64,000 nt of DNA. Source: Lepidurus packardi (taxonomy: Eukaryota; Arthropoda; Branchiopoda; Notostraca; Triopsidae). Under the pieces are notes generated by a model. The model did not search any database, had not been told where the DNA came from, and saw nothing but the letters and a program-made list of their open reading frames with translations. The stretch covers positions 7,575,851 to 7,639,850 of the forward strand of contig JAKZAN010000006.1 of the NCBI GenBank assembly GCA_023053545.1, in the 5' to 3' direction. Shown here in pieces: positions 1-10,727 of this stretch (the first letter of the stretch is position 1; the number at the start of each line of letters is the position of its first letter). The translations under genes were made by a program, and so were the position numbers.

Positions 1-1712
1 GCTGGGGGACAGAGCGCGGGAATGGGTTTCTTGGAACTGAAAGTAAGACTCGTACCGTCCCAGTCCTCAGCCAGTACTATAGACATGAGCGGCTGCGGGG
101 AAGGTAAAGGTGGGGGTAACGGGGCCGGTACTGGCGGTGATGAGGACATGACATCGTACCTCTTCTTCAATCTGGGAGGTAAGGTATGGTAATTGGCTGG
201 TAACGGCGGCTTGGAATCCATGCGATGCCTTGGATCTGGTGGAGGCGGGTCATACGTAGGCGGTTCCGAGGCTTGACGGGGCATGGGATGGTTATATGAG
301 CTACGACGAACATACAAGGAGGGGGAATCAGGTCTCTCGATGAGTGACGCCATCGAATCTCGGCTGGAGCGGCGCCGGTACCTGCCAGAACTACTTTTAA
401 TGGATTCTTCATCTGATAATGCTGATTCTGACGTCACGGAGGAGGCAATCGACGATCTACGGCCTTTACGCCGGCGTTTTTTCTTGCCTTTTGCACCGGA
501 CGCTACTTCTGAAGAAGGCGTAATGGGTAATGAGGCGGGACCGGAATTGGTTGCAAAATTAGATTGGTCTTCCAAGTCCCACTTGCTTTCTTGTTGCTTA
601 TAAGTGGCGGAGAAAGGGGGCGTGGGCAGAACAGTATGAATTTGTACTCCTGGCGGATCTCCCCAGTCCTCTTTGACTTTGCTTTGTAGGGGTTTAGGTG
701 CATTGTTTTGTACTTTGGAAGTTTGAACGTGAACGTCCTGATCAGCCCAGCTATCTTGTGATCCGCTGCGGTGGACCGGTAGGTCCCATTTGCCCGTATT
801 CTGTCGAGGTTGAAAGCGTCTTCCTTTGTCATCTTGACGCTGGTCTCCGTATCTGGGATGGATCCGAGGTTCTCTGTCTTGGCTCCTCTGATTCCGGTCA
901 ACAGGCTGCGGGCCTGTACTTTTGGTAACCGTTCTAAAGGGTAATTCGCGCGTGGAGTTTTCTTCTTGCGCCAAGTCATGAGAAGGAGGCGGCGTACCAT
1001 CCCAATTTCTGTTTTGGCGCGGATTTGATCGACTATCTGGACGTGATTTCATTGGTCGCTGTTGCGATCTTTCATCGTTGTAATTGTCTGACCTTCTTCC
1101 TTCAGTGGGCTGCTGCCTGCTATTTGGATCCTCGCGCTTCTTGTCAAATTGTCTTTCTTCAGGTTTTAAGGGACGACTTTGATTGTAGCTCTTCTTGGCA
1201 TTTCCGGAAGGTTTTGTGGCAGTTTTGAACGCCGCGGGCTCTGGCTGGACCTCTCTAGCTTTCGTGGCTGTAGGTTTATCGTCAACTTGAGCTGGCTTTT
1301 CAGATGTATCTGGTGAGACACTGAGCATCACTTTGGGTTTGGGAACATAGACTTGCATTTCTGGACGTTTCTTTCTCCTCGCTTCTTGTGTTTCTCTTTC
1401 TGCGTCGAACTTGTTGGGCTCATCATTAACAGATAATGCAGACAGCTTTGATTCTAGCCCTGATGGACTGCTAGATGAGGTTTCACTTTTGGGATCTTGT
1501 CCCGTTCTTTTCTTTAGCAGACCGCTGCCCGGTTTGTAGACTGGAATTTCTGGACGCTCCTTTGTTTTCTTTTTGTTTGTAGCAACGCCAGTGCTCGTAT
1601 TTCCTTCAATTTCAAACATTTTATTAGATCTAGTAATATGACTCGAGACTATACCTGCGTGAGCAAAATCGTTATCAAATTGTTTAGTTCGTTCTTGTTG
1701 CTTGGGATCCAT
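1..1712 (-). CDS. SMG6/EST1A-like protein, N-terminal part (partial at window edge)
   Basis: One uninterrupted minus-strand frame runs from an ATG at 1712, which has a TAA codon immediately before it in frame, to the left edge (570 codons, no stop). The protein is low-complexity and polar. Two motifs stand out: KERPEIPVYKPG near residues 51-62 and KKRPEMQVYVPK near 114-125. Both fit the (K/S)RPxxxxY/VxP exon-junction-complex binding motif known from the N-terminus of SMG6, the endonuclease of nonsense-mediated decay. Basic and serine-rich stretches and a proline-rich stretch follow, ending near the edge in an acidic-aromatic patch (EDWDGTSLTF). No folded domain is in the window; the 14-3-3-like and PIN domains of SMG6 would lie further left. 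R3HCC1L-type proteins also carry such motifs, so the family call is tentative, while the coding call is secure. Confidence 0.5.
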   Translation of the reverse strand, partial: MDPKQQERTKQFDNDFAHAGIVSSHITRSNKMFEIEGNTSTGVATNKKKTKERPEIPVYKPGSGLLKKRTGQDPKSETSSSSPSGLESKLSALSVNDEPNKFDAERETQEARRKKRPEMQVYVPKPKVMLSVSPDTSEKPAQVDDKPTATKAREVQPEPAAFKTATKPSGNAKKSYNQSRPLKPEERQFDKKREDPNSRQQPTEGRRSDNYNDERSQQRPMKSRPDSRSNPRQNRNWDGTPPPSHDLAQEENSTRELPFRTVTKSTGPQPVDRNQRSQDREPRIHPRYGDQRQDDKGRRFQPRQNTGKWDLPVHRSGSQDSWADQDVHVQTSKVQNNAPKPLQSKVKEDWGDPPGVQIHTVLPTPPFSATYKQQESKWDLEDQSNFATNSGPASLPITPSSEVASGAKGKKKRRRKGRRSSIASSVTSESALSDEESIKSSSGRYRRRSSRDSMASLIERPDSPSLYVRRSSYNHPMPRQASEPPTYDPPPPDPRHRMDSKPPLPANYHTLPPRLKKRYDVMSSSPPVPAPLPPPLPSPQPLMSIVLAEDWDGTSLTFSSKKPIPALCPP

Positions 1713-2391
1713 TTACAGCTACAAGGTTCACTAACAATGCAACATCAAAACTTCGAATTTCCTGGCGTTAGGACACAAAAACTTCAGACTCAAAATTAAT
1801 TAATAGCTTATTTTTAACATATACGCGTAAAACAACAGTCAGTCGTATTTCCTCTTAGTTTTCACTCACGAAAACAACTAAACTTTGATATGAACGAATT
1901 AACTACAAGACGACAGGTTGGACTGCCGAATAAGCTGTGACAACGGAATGTTAGTAGTGGTGAACGTGGGTAGGTGGCTGTTCTGGGTTCGTCTGTTGGT
2001 GGTCTGTTGTGGTCGATTTTGAAATGTGTAGAGGTTTTTAGCTGTGCCAGTCTATGATTATCAAGTTATATGTATCAAAGCATTTATCAATAGATATTAA
2101 GTTGTATCAAAATTTATCAGAAATGCGAATTAAAATGCGAACCAAATGCGAAACGATAACGAACTGAAATTGCATGTTTTTTTTTTTTTTTTTATTGGCA
2201 TGTTTTAATGGTTTGCTTTTTAGCTGTGATTTTTATTAATGTTATTAGCTGTGATTATAATATCAGAAGACATTTGCGTTATTGGTAGATATATATTTTG
2301 TAAGTTTTTCGCTAATACAGTGAATTCACTATTACATGCAATGCAAATACAAATCTATGTTATTTAGAATAAAAATGTTGACAAAACAATA
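1713..2391. other. Intergenic region; probable left boundary of the Helentron region
   Basis: No ORF of note. It should hold the promoter of the minus-strand gene starting at 1712. There is a T16 run near 2167, short AAATGCGA-type repeats near 2120-2150, and near 2219-2257 two copies of TTAGCTGTGAT. The second copy is part of a 16-nt sequence that recurs in inverted orientation at about 21.43 kb. Confidence 0.5.
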
Positions 2392-3447
2392 TTATTTTTT
2401 CTTGGTGACGTTGACGATTTCTTTTTTTTCTAGGTCTACCGTGAAGTCGAAGTCTTTTGTCGTTAGTAATTTCACGATGACAGCATTCGCAGTGTCTGGA
2501 GTCAGTTGTAGAGTTTCTTCTTGTTTGCAGAAGTCTTTTAGTATGGTTTCTGTCATCGATGCTTCGATAATGTTATTATCGTTGAAGAAACCCACTGTGC
2601 CTTGGAAAGTTAGTGGAGTCGTTTGTCTAAGTTGAATTTTTTTGCAGTTTGTGCACGTAATGGTAGGGTCATCGTTATCTGGAATGGTCGGTTGTCGTTC
2701 TGTTTTTTTTTTGCAGGCTAGGCAGGTTTGGAAAATACCAATGTTGCAGTGGGCTATGGCTTCCAGTATGATGGGCTCCGTTGTGTCGTCTAAAATGGGT
2801 TGCTGGATGTCCAGTTGGGCTTCTGTTCTTGTAAAGAACGATTGCTGCGTCAAGGCGAAGTTTTGATAATCTTGATTATAGATGACATCGGTAATTTCGT
2901 AAACTTTGTTTTTTTCGATAGTAACTGTTTGGTTTTTCCAGGTAATTAGTGTGGAAGTACAGGTATCGTCTCCAATTGTTATTTCGCGGAACGTTTGCCC
3001 TTTGTTCGTTGTCTTCTCTTCGCTAATGTTTTGGATTTGAACGATGATTTTGTAACGGGTGTCGGGAAACTCTATACAAGTTTGAAGTGTGGCTTGTTGC
3101 TGTTTTCTTGGCGAATAATTAAATTTGAGCGTTTGATTTGTCTCGCTGATTTGCGAAGATTGGGTAATCTTAATAAGATCGTATTTAGTTCTTTTTTGTG
3201 GAGTCTGACCTGAAGGTGAGCTATTCGGTAGGATTTGGATGGTGATGGGTATCTTGGCGGTCGAATAACGTTTAATTCTGCTATAGGAGCCAGCAATAAA
3301 CGACAAACATTCTTCGTATGTATTGTCCGACGTCTGCAGAAAAAAGCGAAAATTTTGGCCTGGAATTTTGGTGTACTTCGATGGACTCTGGTTTTGGCGC
3401 AAAGGGGTTATGTCATGGACGTACCCGGTGTAAGCGTCTGCTCCCAT
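2392..3447 (-). CDS. RPA-like single-strand DNA-binding protein, Helentron accessory
   Basis: A 351-codon ORF on the same strand as the big Helentron ORF, about 8.5 kb downstream of it. The C-terminal half has a four-cysteine zinc ribbon (CLAC ... CTNC, near residues 243-275) inside an OB-fold-like context, as in DNA-binding domain C of RPA70. An upstream segment (VYEITDVIYNQ..FALTQ) looks like another OB fold. Helitron2/Helentron elements often encode an RPA-like protein, thought to coat single-stranded DNA in rolling-circle transposition; that role is inferred here. A good 3' splice site (CTCTTTCCACCAG) ends at 3459, twelve bases before the ATG, and a matching donor (GTAAGT) is at 3546, so the mRNA probably has a 5' untranslated exon. 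No stop or frameshift is seen, so it may be functional. Confidence 0.7.
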   Translation of the reverse strand: MGADAYTGYVHDITPLRQNQSPSKYTKIPGQNFRFFLQTSDNTYEECLSFIAGSYSRIKRYSTAKIPITIQILPNSSPSGQTPQKRTKYDLIKITQSSQISETNQTLKFNYSPRKQQQATLQTCIEFPDTRYKIIVQIQNISEEKTTNKGQTFREITIGDDTCTSTLITWKNQTVTIEKNKVYEITDVIYNQDYQNFALTQQSFFTRTEAQLDIQQPILDDTTEPIILEAIAHCNIGIFQTCLACKKKTERQPTIPDNDDPTITCTNCKKIQLRQTTPLTFQGTVGFFNDNNIIEASMTETILKDFCKQEETLQLTPDTANAVIVKLLTTKDFDFTVDLEKKEIVNVTKKK

Positions 3448-4659
3448 GGTTGCCGTTTCTGGTGGAAAGAGAATAAGACATGATGAGAAGAGTTGCAGTG
3501 AAGAACTATTGGATTAAAATGTTGTGAAATGAAACTATTTACTTACTTTTGCAATAGGGTGTTTCGGAATGGTGAGGTGAAATTGCTTTCAATTTCTTTT
3601 TTGGAACTGTATGATGAATATTGATTTGCACTTAGTGTTTGGGAGCTGTGAGTGGACTGTTTTCTGTCATTCCGTGTGAGGTCTTTTATAGTCGGGTTCT
3701 ATCGTAGAGTTGATGCCTGGAAGAGTAGGTTCTTCGTAAAGTCAAGTTCGGTCAAAGTCCAATCATGGAGGCAAAGGTTCAAGTCAATTAGTCAGGTCAT
3801 TTTCTTCCTTTTGTTAATGAAAAGGGTACAATTTAGAAAGAAAAAATTTCAAAGGTGTACCAGCAGTTAGGGATGGTCAATTGAAATTTGTATCCTTAGT
3901 TCGAGTGTCAAAGCACATTTTGAAGTTTTCTTGCTTAGTAGCTGGATGCAGTTGTCTTATTGTTTGCCGCTTTTGGTGTGTTTTTAAAAGGTGTCACGTT
4001 GTGGAAGGCAGTTAAATTGCAGTTGGGTTATGCGTATATCGAGTTAAAATAGAGAAAAATACATGATGGTTTTGTATTATACGGAAATCCCAAACTATTT
4101 ATCTAAAATGCAAGAAATATATATTATGTACCTGAGGTAAATCTTTGAAAATGAAAACATCATATTTGTTTTAAAACATACCAATATTTTGAAATGTACT
4201 AAAATTGGTAAAAAAAGTGTTGACCGTTTAATTGGGTGGGAGGGTCCAAACGTCGTGAAATTTGTATGACGCCGCATTTATGGACGTTCCCTTATTAATA
4301 GGGAATGCTTTTCCTTAAAATAGCTTTCGATAATGATCGAAGCCATTTATTCGTAGGGCAATTCGTTTTATTCCATACCTACTATAAGGAAATACTTATA
4401 GAACAACATTATAGTTTCACCTGATTATTGCTGAGCTGCGTAACTGTCCGTGTTAAGAACGTGGAATATTCGATTTGTTATTTATGATTAATAGCAGAAA
4501 AATGTATTTAAAATGTGTGATCTGAATGTACATTTTACTGTCACTGGGTGTTTGCGGAGTATATTATTGTGTCTGTCTTTTTGCGATGCGGAATTTTGTA
4601 CTGCTTAGCTATATGATGTGATTATGGCATGTTTTGTAGCTTCGTATTTACAAGTCTGA

Positions 4660-4740
4660 CATTTGAATGTAAACAACTTTATGATCTGAATATACCGGGA
4701 GTTGAACAAATTTTTGGGCTTCGGCACAGCATGTATAAAT
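4660..4740 (-). pseudogene. Relic of Helentron endonuclease C-terminus
   Basis: Read on the minus strand this gives IYT ... VYSDHKVVYIQ, matching the last 30 or so residues of the intact ORF at 11983-20148 (IYTSF ... YYSDHKIVYIE). It is a short broken copy, not a gene. Just upstream on the minus strand it runs into an exon-like repeat unit beginning at the acceptor-like ACTTTCAG near 4857. Confidence 0.7.
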
Positions 4741-5447
4741 TGGTGTGGTTGGGAGTTTTCCTTTTTTTATTTGTATTGTGTGTAAGTGGCGTATTCCGTG
4801 TAGCCTGCAGTAATAAGACAAGGTACGTATTTGAAAGTGCTGTCGATCGAGGGATTACTGAAAGTAGTGAATTTTGTTGTTAAAGCATTTATTTTGTTAA
4901 CGTACCGAAAGTTGCAAAATTCTTACGTTTCAGTTCAAAAAGGGTGTAGGGGACTTTTTTCTTTTTGTCGTATGTTTACGTTTGTACTCATCAGGGCTGA
5001 AGCTACTCGATGTCTTGATACGACAGGGAATTTCGCCATAGTTTATGTGGACTGTAAGAAACAAAAATTATATTCATGACGTTATAAGTGAAAGAGTAAC
5101 GTGGTTAAGGTCAATAAAAACGCTTACCGAAAGTTGAACAAATCCATATGTATCGGTCCAACTGTTTTCTGTCATTCCGTGTGAGGTCTTTTATAGTCGG
5201 GTTCTATCGTAGAGTTGACGTGTGGAAGAGTAGATTCTTCGTAAAGTCAAGTTCGGTCAAAGTTGAATCATTAGGAGAAAGGTTTAAGTCATTAGTCAAG
5301 TCATTTTCCTCGCTTTGTTAATGAAAAGGGTAAATTAAGAAAGAAAAAATTTCAAAGGTGTAGAAGCAGTAGCGACAGTCAATTGTAATTCTCATCCTTA
5401 TTTCGAGTGTCAAAGCACGTTCTGAAGTTTTCTTGCTTGGTAGGGAT

Positions 5448-5598
5448 AAGGGGTGGACTGGCCTATGGGGCATTGGGGCAGGTGCCTCATGTGCCGGCTC
5501 AAATGCCCCATGCGGCGGCTCAAATTCCTTCTTTATTACTCAGCGGCACCGGCAGGTAGAAAATCCCCATTGCCCGCTGTAGAGCCAGTCCGCTCCGG
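5448..5598. mobile_element. hAT-like MITE, 151 bp
   Basis: The insert interrupts the second long repeat exactly where the first copy (about 3950) is uninterrupted. It is flanked by identical 8-bp target duplications GTAGGGAT at 5440-5447 and 5599-5606. Its ends are imperfect inverted repeats sharing GGACTGGC about eight bases in. An 8-bp target duplication and ends of this type fit non-autonomous hAT elements. It is GC-rich unlike its surroundings and encodes nothing. Confidence 0.85.
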
Positions 5599-6205
5599 GT
5601 AGGGATGCAGTTAATTGTCACTGATGTTTGCCGCTTTTGTGTGTTTTTAAAGGGTGTCATGTTGTGGAAGGCAGTTGAGAAATTGTAGTTGGGCTACGTA
5701 TGGAGTGGAAATATAGAAAATACTTGATGGTTTTGTATGACAGGGAAATCCGAAACTATTTATCTAAAATGCAAGAAATATATATTATGTACATGAGGTA
5801 AATCTTTGAAAATGGAAACATCGTATTTGTTTTAAAACTTACCAATATTTTGAAATGTTCTAAAATTGGTAACAAAGTGTTGACCGTTTGGCCGGTTTGG
5901 GTGGATGGGTCTAAATGGCGTGAAATTTTTATGACGCCGCGTTTACGGACGCTCCCTTATTAATTGGGATACTGGTTTTCCTTGAAGTATAGTTTTCGAT
6001 AATGATCGAAGCCATTTATTCGTAGGGGAATTCGTTATACAAGCTGATGATTTTATAATGTTTGTAAATTTTCTGGATTGTTATTTTTACAAACGAAATA
6101 GAATCGGTGGCATCTATATATATAGTCGTGTTATGGGAAATCTTGTCATATTCCACCCACTATGAGGAAATACTTGTAGAACAACGTTTTAGTTTCAGTT
6201 ATTTA

Positions 6206-6740
6206 CTTACTTTAGTCTGTGGGAGTTTGGAAATGGCAGCTGAAGGCGGTGGGAAAGTGTGCTAGTGTTTGATGTAGTGTTTGTTGTAAAATGAGAATGA
6301 ACGTAAGTGTTGCGGGACAGCAAGACGTGAAAGGTCTGAGTGTGATACGCACGGTATTGTTGATGAATCCTGTATCTTGTTGAATACATGATATTCTAGG
6401 CAAAACTGTGAAAATCAATATTTGTCAAATAGTTGTATTCCAAATTCTAGAGTGAAAGGAGCTGATTAGACTATATGTGTAGTTATATATATACACTTTT
6501 GTAGACTTTGGGACGATTGTATAAATCTTTTTTGTTTTCGGTATTCTTTAGAATTATTTTCACATATCGTATTTGCAGATGAATTTATTTGAATTATTAT
6601 TTACTTATGTACATTTGCTTTGTATAATTATATTTATATAATTTAACAGGCATTGCCCATTTTGTTATGTATTCGATGAGGCATATACATTTGTGTGATT
6701 CTGATAGGCTTGAAGCTCCGTATTTGGTAATTGAATGAAA
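6206..6740. other. AT-rich stretch without recognisable gene
   Basis: A minus-strand GTAAGT donor-like site lies at about 6203, similar to the one before the RPA-like ORF. Two overlapping ORFs of 60 and 68 codons near 6207-6418 have no recognisable motif. I see nothing else. Confidence 0.4.
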
Positions 6741-6833
6741 ATAACTTTGTGATCTAATAGTACGTTTCATGAACAGTTGTAGAATTAGGTATGTTTGAGT
6801 AAATATGATGTAACGTTAATGATGAATATAGCA
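6741..6833 (-). pseudogene. Second relic of Helentron endonuclease C-terminus
   Basis: On the minus strand this reads SLTLHHIYSN ... STTVHETYY followed by a stop, matching STLDHIYTSF ... KTGVYETYY of the intact element. An in-frame stop falls where the intact copy has the SDHK serine. A MITE begins immediately beside it at 6834. Confidence 0.7.
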
Positions 6834-6956
6834 GGCCCGTATCAGGGGGGGGGGTTTGGGGGTTCAAACCCCCCTCCCCGAAATGTTTTTTCTCCATGAC
6901 GATATTATATACTACCCCCCAAAACCCCTCCGGAACCAAAATCCTGGATAGGGGCC
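6834..6956. mobile_element. MITE, 123 bp, with internal G/C palindrome
   Basis: Ends are imperfect inverted repeats: GGCCCGTATCAGGG at the left and, read inward from the right, GGCCCCTATCCAGG. Inside is GGGGGTTCAAACCCCC, a near-perfect palindrome. No target duplication could be seen at the flanks, so the superfamily is not assigned. A left-truncated second copy lies at about 7196-7303 as part of a tandem duplication. Confidence 0.7.
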
Positions 6957-7542
6957 TGGAGTATAGTCATATGAAGTAATATATATGTTGGTTTGAGTCA
7001 GGGGTTTGAGTATGTCAGCAATTTTGAGAGCTTATGTACTGTGAGTAAAGAGTAAAAATACAACAATCGTTTTGTAGCTTTGTATCGTTGTGAAGCAGGA
7101 ATTTATTAGTACGAGACTGTGGGAATACACATTTTGTAAGTTACATATAGAGTCAGGCTTGGGCGACCTTGGAGTTGAATTGGACACGGGGTTTGGGGGG
7201 GTTTGGGGGTTCAAACCCCCCTCCCCGAAATGTTTTTTCTCCATGACGATATTATATACTACCCCCCAAAACCCCTCCGGAACCAAAATCCTGGATAGGG
7301 GCCTGGAGTATAGTCATATGAAGTAATATATATGTTGGTTTGAGTCAGGGGTTTGAGTATGTCAGCAATTTTGAGAGCTTATGTACTGTGAGTAAAGAGT
7401 AAAAATACAACAATCGTTTTGTAGCTTTGTATCGTTGTGAAGCAGGAATTTATTAGTACGAGACTGTGGGAATACACATTTTGTAAGTTACATATAGAGT
7501 CAGGCTTGGGCGACCTTGGAGTTGAATTGGACACGGGGTTTG
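6854..7542. repeat. Tandem duplication, 347-bp period, two copies
   Basis: 6854-7195 and 7201-7542 look identical base for base, with a period of 347. The join contains GGGGTTTGGGGGGGTTTGGGGG, so microhomology in the MITE's G-tracts probably drove the duplication. Either it is very recent or it is an assembly artefact. Short ORFs in it are not genes. Confidence 0.9.
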
Positions 7543-8720
7543 TGTTGTGTACAGACTGCTGAACTCGGGAATTAACGTGGAAAAAGCCAATGCTACCTAA
7601 CATGTTGCTCAAGGCAAGTTGGGCGAAGTGAATTTCTTTGTCGCTAAATAGAACGATTCGGTCTCCGAGAAATAGAACGGTTTTTCGAAGCGGTTTTCGA
7701 AACTGTGGCGTCTTTCCTGGAGAAGGTTATCTCAATTTGCCTCTTTCAAGGACTGCTGAGTTCTGGCTGCGTGACTGGCAGGCTCTAATACGATATCGAG
7801 GTGGCAGGAATTTGTGCCCGTGATTTGGTTAAGTACGAAATTTGGCTGACTTTTTTTCGGCCCATAGTGCCTGGAAGACATGACATACTTTTCTTGGCCT
7901 CTCTTACAGAGTCTCAAGTTGTGGAGCACGGCGTCTTTCAACAGGACAGGACCAGGACGTATGGTGGACAGATCAGCTTTATATGAGCAACGCGATCGGG
8001 ATAGCCATTGACCTTGGTCAAGACTTTTGTTGGAGACTTGCTGTCACTAGAGTCAACAAGGCGCAAATCTTCTTCCGTATTCTCGTCAACAGCAACGTAA
8101 AAATAGAAGGCTACTTCGTCGTCTTCAAGTTTTGGGACCTGGAAGGAAAAATTGACTTTGTACTGGAATTAATTGTTATTATTGCCGGAACGATAACAAC
8201 AAATAAGTACGGATTATTATGCCCAGTTTTTAACGACAATTTGTACGAATCAACCCTATTTGACTGACACGTTTGTGAACGTCAAGTCCTACTCGTATGA
8301 CTTAGACAACTCGTTGGTGGAAACTCGCTGAGTTAATTAATTTACCCTAGGTTTTGCTGTAAATCTTATAGTACAGTCAACTAAGACATGTTCATCTAGC
8401 GGCTGCTTAACAAACGCGGTTTCAAGTTCTAAGTATCCATTGGGTATATGTTGAACACCAAAGGTATGTCCGTCATGCTGAAGCCAACCATAGCTGTTCA
8501 CCTTACCGCCTTGGTCGCAAGTATGTTTTGAAAATAATTACGAAATTGTAGAACGCTCAGAAATGAAGCGGGATTTGACGAACCGTAGACCGCTGTGTCT
8601 CTGGCTGACTCGGCTCATGGCGAGACATATCAAAGTGGAATCAAAGACGCCAGATCGTGGGTGTGGAGGCCCAAGTAAACTGGTATGCCGGTAAGTACCC
8701 CAAATCTAGCTCAGGTACAG
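7543..8720 (-). pseudogene. MOGS: Decayed fragment of mannosyl-oligosaccharide glucosidase (ER glucosidase I)
   Basis: In several minus-strand frames joined by stops and frameshifts, this stretch encodes pieces of MOGS in the correct order: PVYLGLHTHDLASL (near 8660), YGWLQHDGHTFGVQH (near 8470), a LELETAFVKQP piece (near 8420), VAFYFYVAVDEN (near 8110), a NFVLNQITG piece (near 7830) and SNMLGSIGFFHVNS ending near 7560. MOGS trims the terminal glucose from N-glycans in the ER. Here the reading frame is broken many times and both ends of the protein are absent, so it is a pseudogene. It lies inside the Helentron region in the same orientation as the transposase, which suggests capture of a host gene piece. 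Its left edge coincides with the end of the 347-bp duplication. Confidence 0.85.
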
Positions 8721-9660
8721 TAAGGCCAGTGACAACCACCACCTTACAAGTCCAGTTTATTAAATTCACTTTCGAATTCTGGAAGTAACGATATAGTTTT
8801 TATCAAGATACCTTATTGGGCTCACTTGGGCTTACTTAAAGTCTTTACTCGAGTTTCCAGATAAGTTTGGTAGACGAAGTAAAATACAACTGATACGACT
8901 GCAGTAGGGAGGATACTGTAAACGCTACTGCTTTTTGAAGTACGCCGGCATGGTTTTCCTTTATTCTCTAAATTAAATAATTTGAATGTGATTTTCTATA
9001 TAATATTAATAGGTTCTACATTACTGACGTTACCGGGATGCTTTACATGATCTATCTCATTATCGCTCTTGAAAGAACGGTTTTGTCTGTAGCTTTCTTA
9101 ATTTGTCGAGTACATAACGATCCGCTATTATCTTTATAGGTATAGCATGGCTTCCCTTTGTCCTTGCGGGCTTGCGCTGTTGGGCCATTTACTGTAATAT
9201 AAGTAAATTTTGTTAGCCGTTTTCATGTTTTTATATTAATATTGGGATTATAAGTTAAAAGAAAAAGGACTTCACTCGTGAAAAACTTACAGAAATACAG
9301 TATAGTAGAAATCTAATGTAAAAGAATATAAAAAAATACGTCTGTTGTTTTGAAAAAGTATGTAGAGGGCAGGCGCGTCACTTTTGCTATTGGTTGACAC
9401 AAAATTAAGCCGCGCTTGTTTTGACCAACTGGCTATTAGCAAAAGATTTGAGTAACTTTTTCATGACTTCAATTTAAATTCGATACATCTGAATCAAATT
9501 TATTGGTATTTTAATTTAAAAAATAATATTTTTTTATTCATGAATTGTGTTGGAGTGCATGAAATTGATACACTCCAAAACAGTTGATGACTGGAATAGA
9601 TTTTAAATGTAATTAACTGTTAGTGATGTGACGAATTCACGGATATGGTTAAATTCAATA
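8721..9660. other. AT-rich noncoding stretch with one clear hairpin
   Basis: No gene recognised. A hairpin with stem TTGGAGTG (9550-9557) pairing with CACTCCAA (9571-9578) and a 13-base loop is present. Helitron-type elements end in hairpins, but no terminus could be proved here. Confidence 0.4.
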
Positions 9661-10727
9661 AGAAAAAGCTTACCGAAAGTGTTATATAAATCCTTTTGTT
9701 TTGGCTCAGAAAGCTTGTCAGAGACTTCTTTGTGTGTGCATGTGGCCGAATCCATGAAGTTGACAATGTGAAAGGGTGTAGGAAATCAAATTTGCGTCTA
9801 TGAGTTTACTGAAAGTAATCGTAAATGTCGGTATGATAATGCAATTAATGAAAGTTAATGGAAAAGCTTACCGAAAGTGACAAAGTTTTTAGGTTTCGGC
9901 CCGTAAAGTGAGGGATTGATACTTTTCTTGTTCTTTTTTTTATGTCATGTAGGCTATATCAGTGGCGGATTCCATACAGCCTGCACTATAACGAAGGGTA
10001 TGTATTTGAAGGTGTCTAGACAGGTTTGAGTGAAAGTAGTGAACTTTGTTATAATAAAGATTCATGTTGTTGAATTCTAAAAGGAAAACTTACCAGGAGT
10101 TGCAACATTTCTAGGTTTCATCTCATTAAAGGGGTGTAGGGGACTCTTATTGTTATAAAGTGATGATTCCGTAAAACCAGCAGTCTGAAAGGGGTACGCG
10201 CGTAGTTGTATTGGTCTAGCTGTTTACATTGTCTGTCTCTGAAAAAGTAATAAACCTTGTTATTATTATATATAAGCTTTATATTCTTTACTTCAAGAAA
10301 GCTTACCAAAAGGTTCAGGAATCTTTAGGATTGGTCTCGAAAAGTGTATTTGGGACCATACAGCATGCAGTGTGAACTTGAATTAGCTTCGTGTATGCAA
10401 TAGTGACTTGTTTTTCACGTACAGCGTTGCTATAGTATTCAGCATTTACGGCTGTTGTATCATTAGATTTCACTAGGGTAGGAACTACTCAGTTTCTCAA
10501 TATTATACCACCGGGAATTCTGACATATGCTTTATGTGAACTGTAAGAAAGAAAGGGTATTTTGCATTTTACCGGAATTTTTTGTTTTTGCCTGCAAACA
10601 ACTTTTTTAAGCATTTTAAACGTCGCTGATTCCAAAAAAAAACAATCATTTTGCGCGGAAAGTATTATTTTACTATGTTTTATGTTGCTGTGTTTTACTA
10701 TGGTTGCTGTTGAAGACAGGTATGTGA

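Larger units (their letters stand above)
3656..6205. repeat. Pair of long direct repeats (about 0.77 and 1.05 kb)
   Basis: The sequence from about 3656 to 4420 recurs at about 5161-6205 in the same orientation, clearly diverged but alignable throughout. The second copy is longer because it carries a 151-bp hAT-like MITE (5448-5598) and about 110 extra bases near 6030-6140. Between the copies (4600-5150) lie a relic of the Helentron endonuclease tail and one or two exon-like repeat units. I see no intact gene in this stretch. Confidence 0.75.

Noticed and set aside
503..1000. 165-codon ORF on the minus strand
   Set aside because: Wrong frame; the continuous frame from 1712 to the left edge explains this DNA.
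7983..8267. Plus-strand 94-codon ORF as a gene
   Set aside because: It is the antisense shadow of the MOGS pseudogene.
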